Assembly: GCF_022869785.1 (NCBI RefSeq) | Contig: NZ_CP094997.1 | Location: forward strand, 2,604,001 to 2,668,000 | From: Dyadobacter chenwenxiniae | GTDB taxonomy: Bacteria; Bacteroidota; Bacteroidia; Cytophagales; Spirosomataceae | DNA: 64,000 bases | Reading direction: 5' to 3' | Shown: in pieces, positions 54,813 through 64,000 of the stretch | Position numbering within the stretch: the stretch's first letter is position 1 | How the letters are laid out: every line of letters begins with the position of its first letter | Program-made: the position numbers and the translations under genes | Notes under the pieces: generated by a model | The model's database searches: none | Told to the model about the DNA's origin: nothing | What the model saw: only the letters and a program-made list of their open reading frames with translations

Positions 54813-55685
54813 CTAACCGCGGTTTTTGTTCCGAAAAGTCATTGCGGACATACCTGCAACCTTGGTAAACAGCTTTGAAAAATAAGGGTAATCTTCATAA
54901 CCAAGATCAAAGGCAATTTCCTTCACCGGCTTATCTGTGTGATAGAGCAAACGTTTTGCTTCCAAAATGATCCGGTCATGGATAGAATGTGAAACCGAAA
55001 GACCTGTTGTTTGCTTGATACACTCGTTGAGATAAGCTGTGGAAATATTCAGCCGATGGGCATATTCACTTGGCCGCTTTGATGTGCGATAATCCTTTTC
55101 CAATAGCTTTTTGAAAGATTTGCTGACTATCTCAAACCTCGAAGGATGGGTTTCCGTTTTGGTTTGACATAAAAATTGAGAAGTCAAAAAGGCGACCAGG
55201 GTATTGCAGCTGTCCTTCAATAGGGAATAGTATAGTTTGTTATTCTTTTGTATCGAGAAATTCTGACACAGTGAAAAGATAGTCGAAACCGTCGTGTGGG
55301 ATTCCTCCGTCAGGATCAATGGCTTTGCGGGAACGATATCTTCCAAAAAATCGAGATAATCGGGATTTAAATCTTCATTCTTTATTGCCATTGAGCTGAC
55401 GGTAATGTCCCCGAAATCTAAAATTCGATGCACTTGGTTGGGATGCATATAAACAACTGCCGGCGCTGTTACATGATAGATCTGAAAGTCAATTTCAATA
55501 ATTACTGTGCCCTGTTCAACAATGTGGAAAGTGTGTCCCTCATCGCGATGTGACCGTTTGGCTTCTTCATACTGTACCTCCGTTCGAAAATCAGATCTTT
55601 TTATCGTCATTCTATCAATAGAAATCCCTTGACCGGGGTTATCGGCCATTGAATTAGTGGGTATTCTGTGACTGATTTTTGACAT
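54813..55685 (-). CDS. AraC family transcriptional regulator with cupin domain
   Basis: From ATG 55685 the protein is 290 residues. An N-terminal AraC cupin (GHTFHIVEQGTVIIEIDFQI, VVYMHPNQVHRI) precedes the HTH pair (EYAHRLNISTAYLNECIKQT and KEIAFDLGYEDYPYFSKLFT). The frame can be extended to a TTG at 55706. It is upstream of the hydrolase/monooxygenase genes and downstream of the cyclase gene, all on the minus strand. Confidence 0.9.
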   Translation of the reverse strand: MSKISHRIPTNSMADNPGQGISIDRMTIKRSDFRTEVQYEEAKRSHRDEGHTFHIVEQGTVIIEIDFQIYHVTAPAVVYMHPNQVHRILDFGDITVSSMAIKNEDLNPDYLDFLEDIVPAKPLILTEESHTTVSTIFSLCQNFSIQKNNKLYYSLLKDSCNTLVAFLTSQFLCQTKTETHPSRFEIVSKSFKKLLEKDYRTSKRPSEYAHRLNISTAYLNECIKQTTGLSVSHSIHDRIILEAKRLLYHTDKPVKEIAFDLGYEDYPYFSKLFTKVAGMSAMTFRNKNRG

Positions 55686-55717
55686 TTTGATCAGCAATAT
55701 ACCCAATGATCCTACGA

Positions 55718-56827
55718 TTATTTCGTTTGGCCGTCTTCGCGGAATGATATGGCAAATAGCTCCATTGTTTTACTTCGGCCTTTCAGTAGGTTCTCTCCAA
55801 CAGATCTTATTGCATATGTGGCTGGAAGTTGAAGCATTCTAGCCAGGTCCCCCGATACCAAAAGGTCAGCACCGAAATGGTTGCAGAGGCCCTGGATCCG
55901 CGCGGAAGTATTAAGGACGTCACCTGTGAAGATGATTTCTTTTTTCAGCGATCCGATTTCCCCGGTAGTCACCATACCAAAATGCAGCCCAGCTTTAAAC
56001 GCCGGTAAAATTCCGAACTTACTGTTGTACTTCACCTGCTGCTTCTCCAAAGCGCGTTTCATAGCGAAGAAGCATTCAATACTGTTATTTTTCTTTAGAC
56101 CGTCTTTTAGTTTCCAGCAGACGATCATCTCATCACCAGCATATTGATAGATTGTGCCAGCATAGTCTATAACAGCCCCTGAGAGGTCAAAGAAGTATTC
56201 TTTTAACATCTCGAAGTACATGACATGGCCAAGATTTTCCGCGATTGTAGTCGAGGACTTCATATCCAGGAACATAAATATTCTCTCTTCCTCTACGGGA
56301 TGATGATACGTTCCCAAAAAAAAATTGCTCAATGTCCCTGATCCAATACTTTGGCTAAATTCTGCGTAGAACTGTGTGATGACAACAATCGAAGCAATGT
56401 AGAGCAAAGTGCTGATTACCGCGTAGTCAGTTAAAAACGCCCGCGCTGGAGATGACAGATTTTGAAACGAGTGTGGCTCATGCGTATCTAGCGCATTGAT
56501 TAACATGATGGTTATTAAAAAAATGACAACAATGATTAAATAAATAAGGGATTTAAATACAATCTTTCTGGTGAAGCTGTTTTTTATAAAACACTTACTG
56601 AAATAACCGACCTCAAAAATGCCGGTCAGCATACCCATCATCAGGCCTGTGGCCGGAATGGTCAAAATGTTTCTTGCAAAATTATATTCAACGCCCGTAG
56701 AAGGATAATGGTCCAGATCTCCAAGAATACCTTTCTCCAGCATGGTATAAATCAGGGCAAAAACAAACCACAATACTCCAAAAGGAATGACACGGGCAAC
56801 ATCTCTTTTAGTTTTCGGTGACAGCAT
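55718..56827 (-). CDS. membrane class III adenylate/guanylate cyclase
   Basis: This is a 369-residue protein. Five predicted membrane helices (residues about 13-160) precede a class III cyclase domain: metal-binding Asp in FMFLDMKSSTTIAEN, second Asp in YAGDEMIVCW and the NTSARIQ triad-bearing helix. It should make a cyclic nucleotide from ATP or GTP at the inner membrane. It is an intact paralogue of the frameshifted gene at 32755-33884. No effector gene is obvious next door; the nearest Crp-type protein is at 58937. Confidence 0.88.
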   Translation of the reverse strand: MLSPKTKRDVARVIPFGVLWFVFALIYTMLEKGILGDLDHYPSTGVEYNFARNILTIPATGLMMGMLTGIFEVGYFSKCFIKNSFTRKIVFKSLIYLIIVVIFLITIMLINALDTHEPHSFQNLSSPARAFLTDYAVISTLLYIASIVVITQFYAEFSQSIGSGTLSNFFLGTYHHPVEEERIFMFLDMKSSTTIAENLGHVMYFEMLKEYFFDLSGAVIDYAGTIYQYAGDEMIVCWKLKDGLKKNNSIECFFAMKRALEKQQVKYNSKFGILPAFKAGLHFGMVTTGEIGSLKKEIIFTGDVLNTSARIQGLCNHFGADLLVSGDLARMLQLPATYAIRSVGENLLKGRSKTMELFAISFREDGQTK

Positions 56828-56919
56828 AGATTTAGGTATTAAGAACTCGCTTTCAAATTAACCATCAATTATCTGAAATCCCCAAAGGTCTACTGGCGAC
56901 GTTATACTACTATCCTTTC

Positions 56920-58281
56920 CTAAACTCCGAAAGCCTTTTTTATAAGTGCAAATTTCAACTTGGTAAATGGAAAGTATTTAAGCGGAAACTCTAATAAGGT
57001 TGGGCGGTGTATAACACTCTTAAAGTGTGAGAAGGTTTTAAAACCAGCTTCTCCATGATAGTTGCCCATCCCACTGTTACCTACTCCCCCAAATGGAAGC
57101 GACTCATTTACAAAGTGCATAAGAACATCGTTTACCATGCCTCCGCCAAATGAAATTTCACCCCATATCTTTTTACGTAATGAGCTGCTTTCAGAAAACA
57201 AATAAAGAGAGAGTGGCTTAGGCCGGGCTTTAATAAATGTGATTGCATCATCAATGTTTTCATAGATCATTACAGGTAGAATCGGGCCAAATACTTCGTC
57301 AGCCATTATTTTATCGTCTTCTGTTACATTCACAAGAACCGTAGGGGCAATAAATCGTTTTGAGCGGTCATGATTACCTCCAATAAACACTTTGGTTGGT
57401 TCAATCATGCTGGTAAGACGGTCAAAGTGCTTTTCGCTGATAATTTGCGCATAGTTATCATTTTCAAGAAAAAAATCTCCCTTTGCTATTTCATTTTTAA
57501 GGGTGCTTAAAAAGTCGATCTCGATGCTTTTATGAACCAGTACATAGTCTGGTGCTACGCATGTTTGACCTGCATTCACAAATTTGCCCCATACCAGCCT
57601 TTTTACGGTTGTTTTAAGATTAGCATCCGGAGCGATAATTAGTGGACTTTTTCCACCGAGCTCAAGTGTAACCGGCACAAGATTTTTGGATGCCGCCTGG
57701 TACACAACTTTTCCAACCGGAACACTTCCAGTAAAAAATATTTTATCAAAAGGCTGTGAGAGAGCCTCAGTTGTTACGTCCACCCCACCTTCCAGTACAG
57801 CAAAGTAAGATGGATCAAAATTGTTGGAGATAATATTGGCTAATGCAGCGCTCGTATGTGCTGATAATTCGCTCGGCTTCATCACTACGGTGTTGCCAGC
57901 CACCATAGCTGCAATGGCAGGCACCAAAGTAAGATTGATTGGGTAGTTCCATGAGCCGATAACAAGGCAGCTTCCCAGGGGTTCCGGAATAACATAGCTG
58001 CTGCCCGGAAAGTTAACCATACTTGTACCGGCTCTTTTTATTTTAGACCATCTGCCTACATTTTTAATAGCATCGTTTAATGCAACATATACTCCGGCAA
58101 ACTCTGTCAGAAAAGTATTATAACTTCCCTTCTGAAAATCTTTGTAAACAGCTTCTGTAAGCATTTTCTCATTCGCTTTAAGAACAGTCCGCAATTTTTT
58201 TAATTGTTCCAATCTAAATGCTACCGGCTTTGTTGCATTACTATTGAAGTACTGCTTTTGATTTATTATTATTGATTTCAT
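56920..58281 (-). CDS. aldehyde dehydrogenase, class 3-like
   Basis: This protein has 453 residues from ATG 58281 (frame open to 58425 but the leader lies over the next gene). It contains SWNYPINLTLVPAIAAMVAG, LELGGKSPLIIAPDAN with the base Glu, and NAGQTCVAPDYVLVHK with the catalytic Cys. The end of the protein (SLPFGGVGNSGMGNYHGEAG) is typical of class 3 enzymes that oxidise fatty or aromatic aldehydes. The gene follows the SRPBCC-like gene by 40 bp, probably in an operon headed by a Crp-type regulator. Confidence 0.92.
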   Translation of the reverse strand: MKSIIINQKQYFNSNATKPVAFRLEQLKKLRTVLKANEKMLTEAVYKDFQKGSYNTFLTEFAGVYVALNDAIKNVGRWSKIKRAGTSMVNFPGSSYVIPEPLGSCLVIGSWNYPINLTLVPAIAAMVAGNTVVMKPSELSAHTSAALANIISNNFDPSYFAVLEGGVDVTTEALSQPFDKIFFTGSVPVGKVVYQAASKNLVPVTLELGGKSPLIIAPDANLKTTVKRLVWGKFVNAGQTCVAPDYVLVHKSIEIDFLSTLKNEIAKGDFFLENDNYAQIISEKHFDRLTSMIEPTKVFIGGNHDRSKRFIAPTVLVNVTEDDKIMADEVFGPILPVMIYENIDDAITFIKARPKPLSLYLFSESSSLRKKIWGEISFGGGMVNDVLMHFVNESLPFGGVGNSGMGNYHGEAGFKTFSHFKSVIHRPTLLEFPLKYFPFTKLKFALIKKAFGV

Positions 58282-58321
58282 GATCGTAATTTTAATTATT
58301 AATAATTGTAGTGAAAGTGAT

Positions 58322-58855
58322 TTACAGGCTGAACTTCTGTTCAATATCAAGCGCAAACGCTTTTCCTTCCTTTTTAAGGTGTTTGCGTAAGAACAAGCCG
58401 CCCAATCCATTGAACCAATTAGCAATTCTTAAAAGAGCATTGGGATAGTCGACACCTATCATGCAAATAAAGCGGCAACTTGTGGAGGAAACGGGCTGTA
58501 CATACATTTCCCAGGGCACACCCACTGTTACAGGAAACCATCTCCATATATACACTTTGCTTTTTGCAGAATACATCTGGATACTGTTGGCAGCATGACT
58601 TTTTAATTCATAGTTTTGGATGACAGAATCCATCCCTATGTTTTCAACATTCGTCATAAAAAATTTCTCATTCCTGAAATAACTGCCTATTGCTTTGTGA
58701 GCAGGCGAATAGGAACGATAATCAATATCGTTCATTTCAATAAACCATTTGTAAAGATCAATTTTCTCCATTGGAATGTTAATGGGAAAATTTTGAACAA
58801 AGCGTTCGCTGTACTTAGCCGAAGGCGTTTGTTGTTGGAAGAATTTGTTTTTCAT
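58322..58855 (-). CDS. hypothetical protein, possibly SRPBCC-like
   Basis: This 177-residue soluble protein has MEKIDLYKWFIEMNDIDYRS and a beta-rich central part (AKSKVYIWRWFPVTVGVPWE) followed by a long C-terminal helix (FLRKHLKKEGKAFALDIEQK), the order of START/SRPBCC folds. The assignment is weak. It lies between a Crp-type regulator and an aldehyde dehydrogenase with short gaps on one strand. Confidence 0.6.
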   Translation of the reverse strand: MKNKFFQQQTPSAKYSERFVQNFPINIPMEKIDLYKWFIEMNDIDYRSYSPAHKAIGSYFRNEKFFMTNVENIGMDSVIQNYELKSHAANSIQMYSAKSKVYIWRWFPVTVGVPWEMYVQPVSSTSCRFICMIGVDYPNALLRIANWFNGLGGLFLRKHLKKEGKAFALDIEQKFSL

Positions 58856-58936
58856 ATCATTTGATGTTTATGATACAAAAGTGCTTCCGGCAAGCCGCCC
58901 AAAACGTTGACGTTGGTTAAGAAAACAAAAAAGGAG

Positions 58937-59566
58937 CTATTTTTTCAGCAACCTTTTACGCAATCTGCTGAGAGATTCAGGCTTAACACCCAAATAGGAA
59001 GAAAGGTGGAACTGGGATACCATTGCGAAAAGTTCAGGCTGAGTAGACAGCAGGTGATTATATCTCTCTTCCGGAGTCATGAACAAAAGCATTTCTACTC
59101 TCTCATTCATTTGGAGATATACCTTTTCGGATACAAGCCTTCCAAAATTATTCCATGCTGGTGAAGTAGCGTAGAGTTTTAGAATTTCTGTTTTGGGCAA
59201 TACTAAGAATTCGCTATCCTGCATTGCCTGCCAAAAGAAATGTGACGGTTTCTGCAAAAGGAAGCTTTGAAAATCAACAAAAAAATCATTTTCGAAAGTA
59301 AAACGGTAATTTACCTCATTACCACTATGATCTACAAAAAACATCCGTAGAAATCCCTTGGTTAGAAAGTACACATTTTTACAAATTTCACCCTCCTTCA
59401 AAATGTAATCGTTTTTTTTAACTTTCTTATATTCAAGGATTGAGGGCAGTAATTCTAAATCTTCTTCACCCATTGGGGCCACTGCACCTATAAACTTCTT
59501 AATAGCTTCGATGCTTTCCGACATCTCTTGCTCATGTAATACTTGATTTGATTTTTTTGAGTGCAT
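58937..59566 (-). CDS. Crp/Fnr family transcriptional regulator
   Basis: This is a 209-residue protein. A cyclic-nucleotide-binding-like domain (KKNDYILKEGEICKNVYFLT, YRFTFENDFFVDFQSFLLQK) precedes a C-terminal HTH (FHLSSYLGVKPESLSRLRKR). In Bacteroidota such proteins commonly act on the next gene. Here the SRPBCC-like and ALDH genes follow after 81 bp. Confidence 0.9.
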   Translation of the reverse strand: MHSKKSNQVLHEQEMSESIEAIKKFIGAVAPMGEEDLELLPSILEYKKVKKNDYILKEGEICKNVYFLTKGFLRMFFVDHSGNEVNYRFTFENDFFVDFQSFLLQKPSHFFWQAMQDSEFLVLPKTEILKLYATSPAWNNFGRLVSEKVYLQMNERVEMLLFMTPEERYNHLLSTQPELFAMVSQFHLSSYLGVKPESLSRLRKRLLKK

Positions 59567-59743
59567 GAGAGTTGATATAGACAGTAAAAATTATGTATTA
59601 TTCTTCTAGAATAAAGATTTGCTGCACTATAACATTAAAAATTATAAGGTATAGACTGATTGTGATACAAGCGAACATGGCCCTTAGCGGGGGGGCCAGA
59701 ATTGTCCTGGTTTATCATGAAGCCTATGTCATGATAGAAACTA

Positions 59744-62242
59744 CTAGTTTTGGTTGGCCATGATGACAATAAAACTAGCCGGGGTTTTACAATCACGATT
59801 AAATGATAAACATCCATTTGCATCGGCGGTTAATAGCATCTTTTTGCTATTAATAGTAAGGTCATACCGGCTTTTAGGTGATAAGCCTTTTAATGTAAAA
59901 GTGTAATTGTCTTTGGAAGCTACCGTCCAGGCCAACCCTTTCGGCAATGCTTCTTCGAGGTTTAATTTAAGCTGACTTTTTGTGACTGCCTTTACTTGTA
60001 GTATGAAGTTCTCGCGATTCTGCGGATATATATTGAACATTTGACCGTCGTTGCTTGCCCCGAAATTTTGCTTGCTCTTGATAGTAAAACGTTCCGTACT
60101 CAAACTGTAATCTCCTACATTCAGCTTTACCTGGTAAAGGATATCGCGCAAGCGGTAGCTAAATTGCGTACTATTCAGCTGTTGGCTAAGATTGGGTTCA
60201 AGTCCCATCCTATTCCACTTTGGACGTATCCCGTAAATATCGCGATAGAGTGCGGTGATACTGGTGCAAATGCCCGCAAGAATATCGTCTCCCAGGCCAA
60301 GCTGCGTCGTGCGGCTGTATCGTTGCGAAGAAAGGCCATCCTTTTTATATTGGTCAAGCAATTTGTTGATGTATTTCAGGGCAATGCTCTTATCATACTG
60401 GGTGTAAGCACGAACGCCCAAATAGCCCCAGGTCGGAAATATATCGCCGTTCTCGTATTTCGGAAACGGCCAGTTGCCGGGTGATACCTCAGCCTGTGTA
60501 AATGAATCAAAGCACAGTGGCCAGTGAAAAAGATTTTCCTGAGTGGTACGCTGCTCTATTTGATCAAGTAATTGCGTAATGCGTTCCTGATCGTCACAAA
60601 GGCCAAATGCGATAGCCGCAAAATTGACGGGTGTGACCAGGTTGTCACCATGTACCGAACCATCATTATCACGCCAGTAAACGTACCGCTTCTTTGCCGC
60701 CGACCAAAAACCGCCTTCTTCAACGGGTTTGTTAAATGCCTCTTTCAGTTTTGCGGCAGTTGCCCGGTAATGCCTTGCTTTGTCCTGGTCCCCCAATACT
60801 TCCTCACAGTTCGCCCATAAGTTCAGCGCCTCAAACATCTGCGCATTTACAAAAGCATTTTCATAGCTCGCCCAAACAATATCCAGCCAGTCACTGGCTT
60901 TTTTCTCGGCGATATTGTTGTTCATCATTTCAAAAATGCCGTTGTGGTTGGCATCACGGCTGATGAGCCAGTCGAGCGCCTTCTCGCATGCGGCCTTGTG
61001 CGAACGCAGCCAGTCCAGATCACCGCTCAGATCGAATTGCTCGCTGGTGTTGATCACATAGCCGGGCTGCGAATCGATGGTATACCCCCACATGGCTTCG
61101 TAATAGCCCGTTTCTGCATTGTAAGTACCCGGTATCTCGTCTCCGGGAGCATTATGCCAGCGCGAGAGTACACGGCCATCGGCTTGCATGGCCAGGTCGC
61201 GTTCCTGGTTAAGAGTGGCCGCCATGTTGGCAGTGTAATTGCTATCGTAAAGTGCCATGCCGATCTGCGAGAAAAACGGTTCATGAAGACATTTCCAATT
61301 GGTAAGCCATCCGTTGGCGCCAATAATATTGTTGTCAACCACACCATACCGCCCCGTCGTATTCATTAACTCGCGAACAGTTTCGGCATTAATACCGGGT
61401 AATGTCCCACGCGAGTATTCCTTGAAATAGTCAACATATTCCAGCGAAATAGTAGCGCTTACAGTACCTGCTTCAACGTTAAACGGTGCAAAGACATCAG
61501 CCTTACCCGAAACAAACCTGCTCAGGTTATGCCGTTGCTTCAAAGGCTTTTCGCTAAGCTGCTGCGTACAGGTGAAGAGATTATTTTCGTTTGAGAATTT
61601 TGTTGAAAAATTTTGATTTACCTTGGCTGGCGTGGCTATCCGTAAGCCGTTTCCCGATTTGTCATTCCAGAAGGTCACGCCCCCTGTGTGAACGCCATAC
61701 GAATCGTCATTCCGCTTTAAATATTTACACCAGACCATCCCGCCGTTGTCCAGGATTCCGCCTTTCCAAACATTCAGTCCTGCAAAATTCCATTTTGGAA
61801 AAGCAACTTCTTGTACCTGGGCAGCATTACTGTATTTACGGGTAATCTTCCAGTTAATAAGAGAACCTACAATCGTAAAATCCCAGCTTTCATCAACCAT
61901 TAGAGTGTCGTTGCCATAAGTTATATGGGTTAATGTAATGCCATCAGATTTACGTGCAAGCTTAACATCGCGTGCTGAGGTTGAGCTGAAAATGCGCTCT
62001 CCTACTTTCATACCCGTAAAGGCACCACTTGTTGATAAAGTTTGCTGGCCATTAACCACGAGTTGCCTGACCGTACACCCGGCACCATAATCGATCACCA
62101 ATGCTAATTTCTTACCGGGGACACTCAATGTGACTGTTTTTGCTTTTTCCTGAAAAACAATATCGTCCCTATACCCGTCAGCGAATGCAGTGATATTTAA
62201 AATTAGCAGAACTATGAAAAGAAATGTTGATTTAGGATACAT
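59744..62242 (-). CDS. secreted glycoside hydrolase with (alpha/alpha)6 catalytic domain
   Basis: This is an 832-residue protein with a signal peptide (MYPKSTFLFIVLLILNITAFADG). Residues about 30-300 are a beta-sandwich region. From about 310 to 690 comes an alpha-toroid with candidate catalytic acids in HNAPGDEIPGTYNAETGYYE and WLDIVWASYENAF, and a C-terminal beta-domain with IYGIRPKWNRMGLEPNL, a block seen in rhamnosidase- or GH95-like enzymes. It probably cleaves a plant or microbial heteroglycan in the periplasm. The exact GH family is not assigned. It is the last gene of a minus-strand glycan group. Confidence 0.8.
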   Translation of the reverse strand: MYPKSTFLFIVLLILNITAFADGYRDDIVFQEKAKTVTLSVPGKKLALVIDYGAGCTVRQLVVNGQQTLSTSGAFTGMKVGERIFSSTSARDVKLARKSDGITLTHITYGNDTLMVDESWDFTIVGSLINWKITRKYSNAAQVQEVAFPKWNFAGLNVWKGGILDNGGMVWCKYLKRNDDSYGVHTGGVTFWNDKSGNGLRIATPAKVNQNFSTKFSNENNLFTCTQQLSEKPLKQRHNLSRFVSGKADVFAPFNVEAGTVSATISLEYVDYFKEYSRGTLPGINAETVRELMNTTGRYGVVDNNIIGANGWLTNWKCLHEPFFSQIGMALYDSNYTANMAATLNQERDLAMQADGRVLSRWHNAPGDEIPGTYNAETGYYEAMWGYTIDSQPGYVINTSEQFDLSGDLDWLRSHKAACEKALDWLISRDANHNGIFEMMNNNIAEKKASDWLDIVWASYENAFVNAQMFEALNLWANCEEVLGDQDKARHYRATAAKLKEAFNKPVEEGGFWSAAKKRYVYWRDNDGSVHGDNLVTPVNFAAIAFGLCDDQERITQLLDQIEQRTTQENLFHWPLCFDSFTQAEVSPGNWPFPKYENGDIFPTWGYLGVRAYTQYDKSIALKYINKLLDQYKKDGLSSQRYSRTTQLGLGDDILAGICTSITALYRDIYGIRPKWNRMGLEPNLSQQLNSTQFSYRLRDILYQVKLNVGDYSLSTERFTIKSKQNFGASNDGQMFNIYPQNRENFILQVKAVTKSQLKLNLEEALPKGLAWTVASKDNYTFTLKGLSPKSRYDLTINSKKMLLTADANGCLSFNRDCKTPASFIVIMANQN

Positions 62243-62293
62243 GTCTGGGGAGATTTATTGCGCTTTTGAAATATACTTGACCGCTGACGATCA

Positions 62294-63121
62294 TTAGGAA
62301 CCCGTCTTGACGCTATATCGCTCCGTGAGTAAATCTTTCATATAGCAGTTGATATCAAATTGGTCTGCAATGCATTTATCCGTGAATGGAATCATCTGCA
62401 TATACGGAAATGGTCCGAACTCGGTGGTGAATGTCAATATATTCCTGTGTTTCTGTCTGTTGACTGCTACAATCGCATCCCACCAAACTAAAAACTGGTT
62501 TAATGCATAAGCCCATTCGGGGGATCTTGGATCGGTCACCTGCGGCCCTTGCTCATAGCCCACACGCGCATGAACGTGCCGCGTCCTGTCGATAGCTTCG
62601 TATAAAACTGGTTCAAAACTGCCTAGCATACTTTCTGTCACGCATACCCAGTGCGAAAAATCAGCCGTTATTTCCAACCCCGGGCGCTGAGCGAAAAGCG
62701 GTTCCATAGACTGCGGCGAATACCCCATCCGGCCGCGGTGCGTCTCATGTACGATCGGCATGTTTGTGGTATCAGCTATTTCGGCGGCAATATCAATCAG
62801 AGCGAGCAGTTGATCCTGCGTAAAATAGTCCCTTCCCGTATGTGAATTGATCAGTACGGGAGATGTGTTTGCGCACTCCATCAGGTTTCTTTTAAAACTG
62901 GATTGAAATGTTTTAAAATCATCCCCCCTCGCCTCGTGCTGATGCGCAACAAAAACAAGCCCTTTTTTTTCGATTTGATCCAAAAGGATTTTCTTGGTTT
63001 TTAGGTCCGGGGGTAGCCAGGTATCAATGCCATCATAGCCGGCATCAACGATTTTTGAAACAAAGTCAACCACTTCAAGGTGCTCATGTCCCCATTGTGG
63101 ACTTAGAATCTTGATATCCAT
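62294..63121 (-). CDS. sugar phosphate isomerase/epimerase-like TIM-barrel protein
   Basis: This is a 275-residue xylose-isomerase-like TIM barrel. It has ILSPQWGHEHLEVVDFVSKI at the start, GYDGIDTWLPPDL as the first metal-site strand, PIVHETHRGRMGYSPQS in the middle with a metal-binding Glu and HVHARVGYEQGPQ later. It probably isomerises or epimerises a sugar released by the neighbouring enzymes. It lies between two glycosidases, with the upstream stop three bases away. Confidence 0.85.
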   Translation of the reverse strand: MDIKILSPQWGHEHLEVVDFVSKIVDAGYDGIDTWLPPDLKTKKILLDQIEKKGLVFVAHQHEARGDDFKTFQSSFKRNLMECANTSPVLINSHTGRDYFTQDQLLALIDIAAEIADTTNMPIVHETHRGRMGYSPQSMEPLFAQRPGLEITADFSHWVCVTESMLGSFEPVLYEAIDRTRHVHARVGYEQGPQVTDPRSPEWAYALNQFLVWWDAIVAVNRQKHRNILTFTTEFGPFPYMQMIPFTDKCIADQFDINCYMKDLLTERYSVKTGS

Positions 63122-63124
63122 TCG

Positions 63125-64000
63125 TTAATTCTGAATTTTGATTGGCAATGGAATCCAGGCAAGCCCAATATTCCTTTTCATGTGGCTGATGCTTTCGCCG
63201 GGCGCCGCATCGTAAAGCAATGCAAGCTTGTTGCCGGTCTGGATGACAGTCGGCATGCCAATGGCACCTTTCGACCATTTGCAATTCTGTTTGTCGAGCA
63301 CAATGGCTTTGTTCTCTTTTTGCCAGTGAAGCAGGTCCTTTGTCCAATACACCCAAATCGCATCTGTAAACTCGGTCCCTTTCTCGGTGATGCCAATGTG
63401 GTTGGTGAAGAGATACCATGTTCGTTGGCTCTTATCGTAATAAAGACTTGAATTCTCAATCTGCTCATCCAGCGGCACGACGGGGGTCTCAATAATATCC
63501 CAGCCGCCATTCAGGTCCTTAGTTCGGGCAATACCTACCGTGCGTTTTACAAGCTTGTCCTTCGGAGCCGATCCGCTGAAAAACTGCAGGAATTCATTTC
63601 CATGCTTTACAATGAACCCCGGACTGGCAGTTAATGCATAAAAGGTATTGGGCTTGGTTGTAAATGGCTCAACATCATACTGTTTGATCCAAGGTCCTTC
63701 CAGCGATAATGCTTTTGCCTTCAAGGTCAGATACGGAAAGGAGGGAACGCGGTCCGGGGCAGCTGTTGCATTGGGAGTGCCCAGATAGAACATGTGCCAG
63801 GTATCTTTATCCTGAATCACCCAAGGCGACGATGCGCTTTTGGCGTCCATTTTAGTCGAATCGCCAAGGTCGAGCATAGCGCCCTTCTTCTGCCAGTTTT
63901 GCAGGTCGGTACTCGTAGCCAGGCAAGCCTTCCAGCCGTCTTTTCCAGCGCCGTCGTAAAACAGATAATAGGTGTTGCCTACTTTATTCAAAACAGCTTC
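63125..64000 (-). CDS. GH43/GH32-like beta-propeller glycosidase, partial
   Basis: The frame is open to the right window edge, so the N-terminus lies outside and 290 or so residues are seen. Repeated strands such as YYLFYDGAGKDGWKACLATS, SSPWVIQDKDTWHMFYLGTP and SSLYYDKSQRTWYLFTNHIG are blades of a five-bladed propeller as in GH43, GH32 and GH130. The catalytic residues cannot be fixed from this part. The stop is three bases before the TIM-barrel gene, so the three genes at the right edge form one operon. Confidence 0.78.
   Translation of the reverse strand, partial: EAVLNKVGNTYYLFYDGAGKDGWKACLATSTDLQNWQKKGAMLDLGDSTKMDAKSASSPWVIQDKDTWHMFYLGTPNATAAPDRVPSFPYLTLKAKALSLEGPWIKQYDVEPFTTKPNTFYALTASPGFIVKHGNEFLQFFSGSAPKDKLVKRTVGIARTKDLNGGWDIIETPVVPLDEQIENSSLYYDKSQRTWYLFTNHIGITEKGTEFTDAIWVYWTKDLLHWQKENKAIVLDKQNCKWSKGAIGMPTVIQTGNKLALLYDAAPGESISHMKRNIGLAWIPLPIKIQN

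Noticed and set aside
60041..60484. 147-codon plus-strand frame
   Set aside because: It is antisense to the intact secreted glycosidase gene.
1..64000. CRISPR arrays
   Set aside because: I found no set of regularly spaced short direct repeats. The repeats present are dispersed, diverged and about 190 bp long.

Overview
The window looks like an accessory region of a Bacteroidota chromosome, most likely from the Cytophagales (Dyadobacter/Spirosoma-like). The evidence is an ECF sigma/FecR/STN-type TonB-dependent receptor cluster, many AraC, HxlR and WYL regulators paired with oxidoreductases, TAnnTTTG promoter boxes, and short lipoproteins with a Cys lipobox. The assignment is inferred from protein style and not from a marker gene. 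No rRNA, complete tRNA or CRISPR array is visible.

Layout. 1-6015 (minus strand): aldehyde/alcohol detoxification genes (quinone-oxidoreductase-like enzyme cut by the window edge, ALDH, AraC regulator, zinc ADH, DUF2652 cyclase-like protein, SDR). 6016-11453: a decayed stretch with an IS982-like transposase remnant, an intact beta-lactamase-fold serine hydrolase, three broken genes, a lipoprotein and a double-HTH protein. 11645-17596: two HxlR regulators, each divergent from a flavin or NAD(P) oxidoreductase (MdaB-like; NmrA/QorB-like), an AraC gene, and a catalase-like peroxidase paired with a b561 cytochrome. 17597-18471: a dispersed repeat and a serine-recombinase remnant. 18472-23712: serine hydrolase, S41 peptidase, class A beta-lactamase-like lipoprotein and two broken small genes. 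23935-29430 (minus strand): ECF sigma factor, FecR anti-sigma and outer-membrane receptor, plus a DUF4097-like protein. 29431-41636: relics, a DUF1624 membrane protein, a frameshifted membrane adenylate cyclase, NmrA/AraC/membrane-protein and WYL/VOC units, AraC/SDR/EthD genes, and a deletion joining an SDR remnant to a Crp relic. 41710-46054: an esterase, a 5'-truncated hybrid sensor kinase and two related lipoproteins, one broken.

The most interesting object is 47271-52738, a 5.47-kb IS1595-type transposon. It has 26-bp imperfect terminal inverted repeats and 8-bp target duplications (AAATAAAA) and sits inside a FAD monooxygenase gene whose two halves lie on either side. Besides the zinc-ribbon DDE transposase it carries a single-domain response regulator, a winged-helix-like protein ending in an SSB-type acidic tip, two hairpin-rich non-coding stretches, several tiny genes, a partial tRNA 3' end, and a cassette of three overlapping genes that I cannot name (a defence, toxin-antitoxin or other accessory module is possible but unproven).

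52747-64000: the other half of the FAD gene, a pectinacetylesterase-like hydrolase, an AraC gene, an intact copy of the membrane adenylate cyclase broken at 33374, a Crp/SRPBCC-like/ALDH group, and the start of a glycan-utilisation operon (alpha-toroid glycosidase, xylose-isomerase-like TIM barrel, GH43/GH32-like propeller cut by the right edge). Many genes are interrupted by single-base changes in homopolymers. This means either real decay of an accessory region or residual assembly error.
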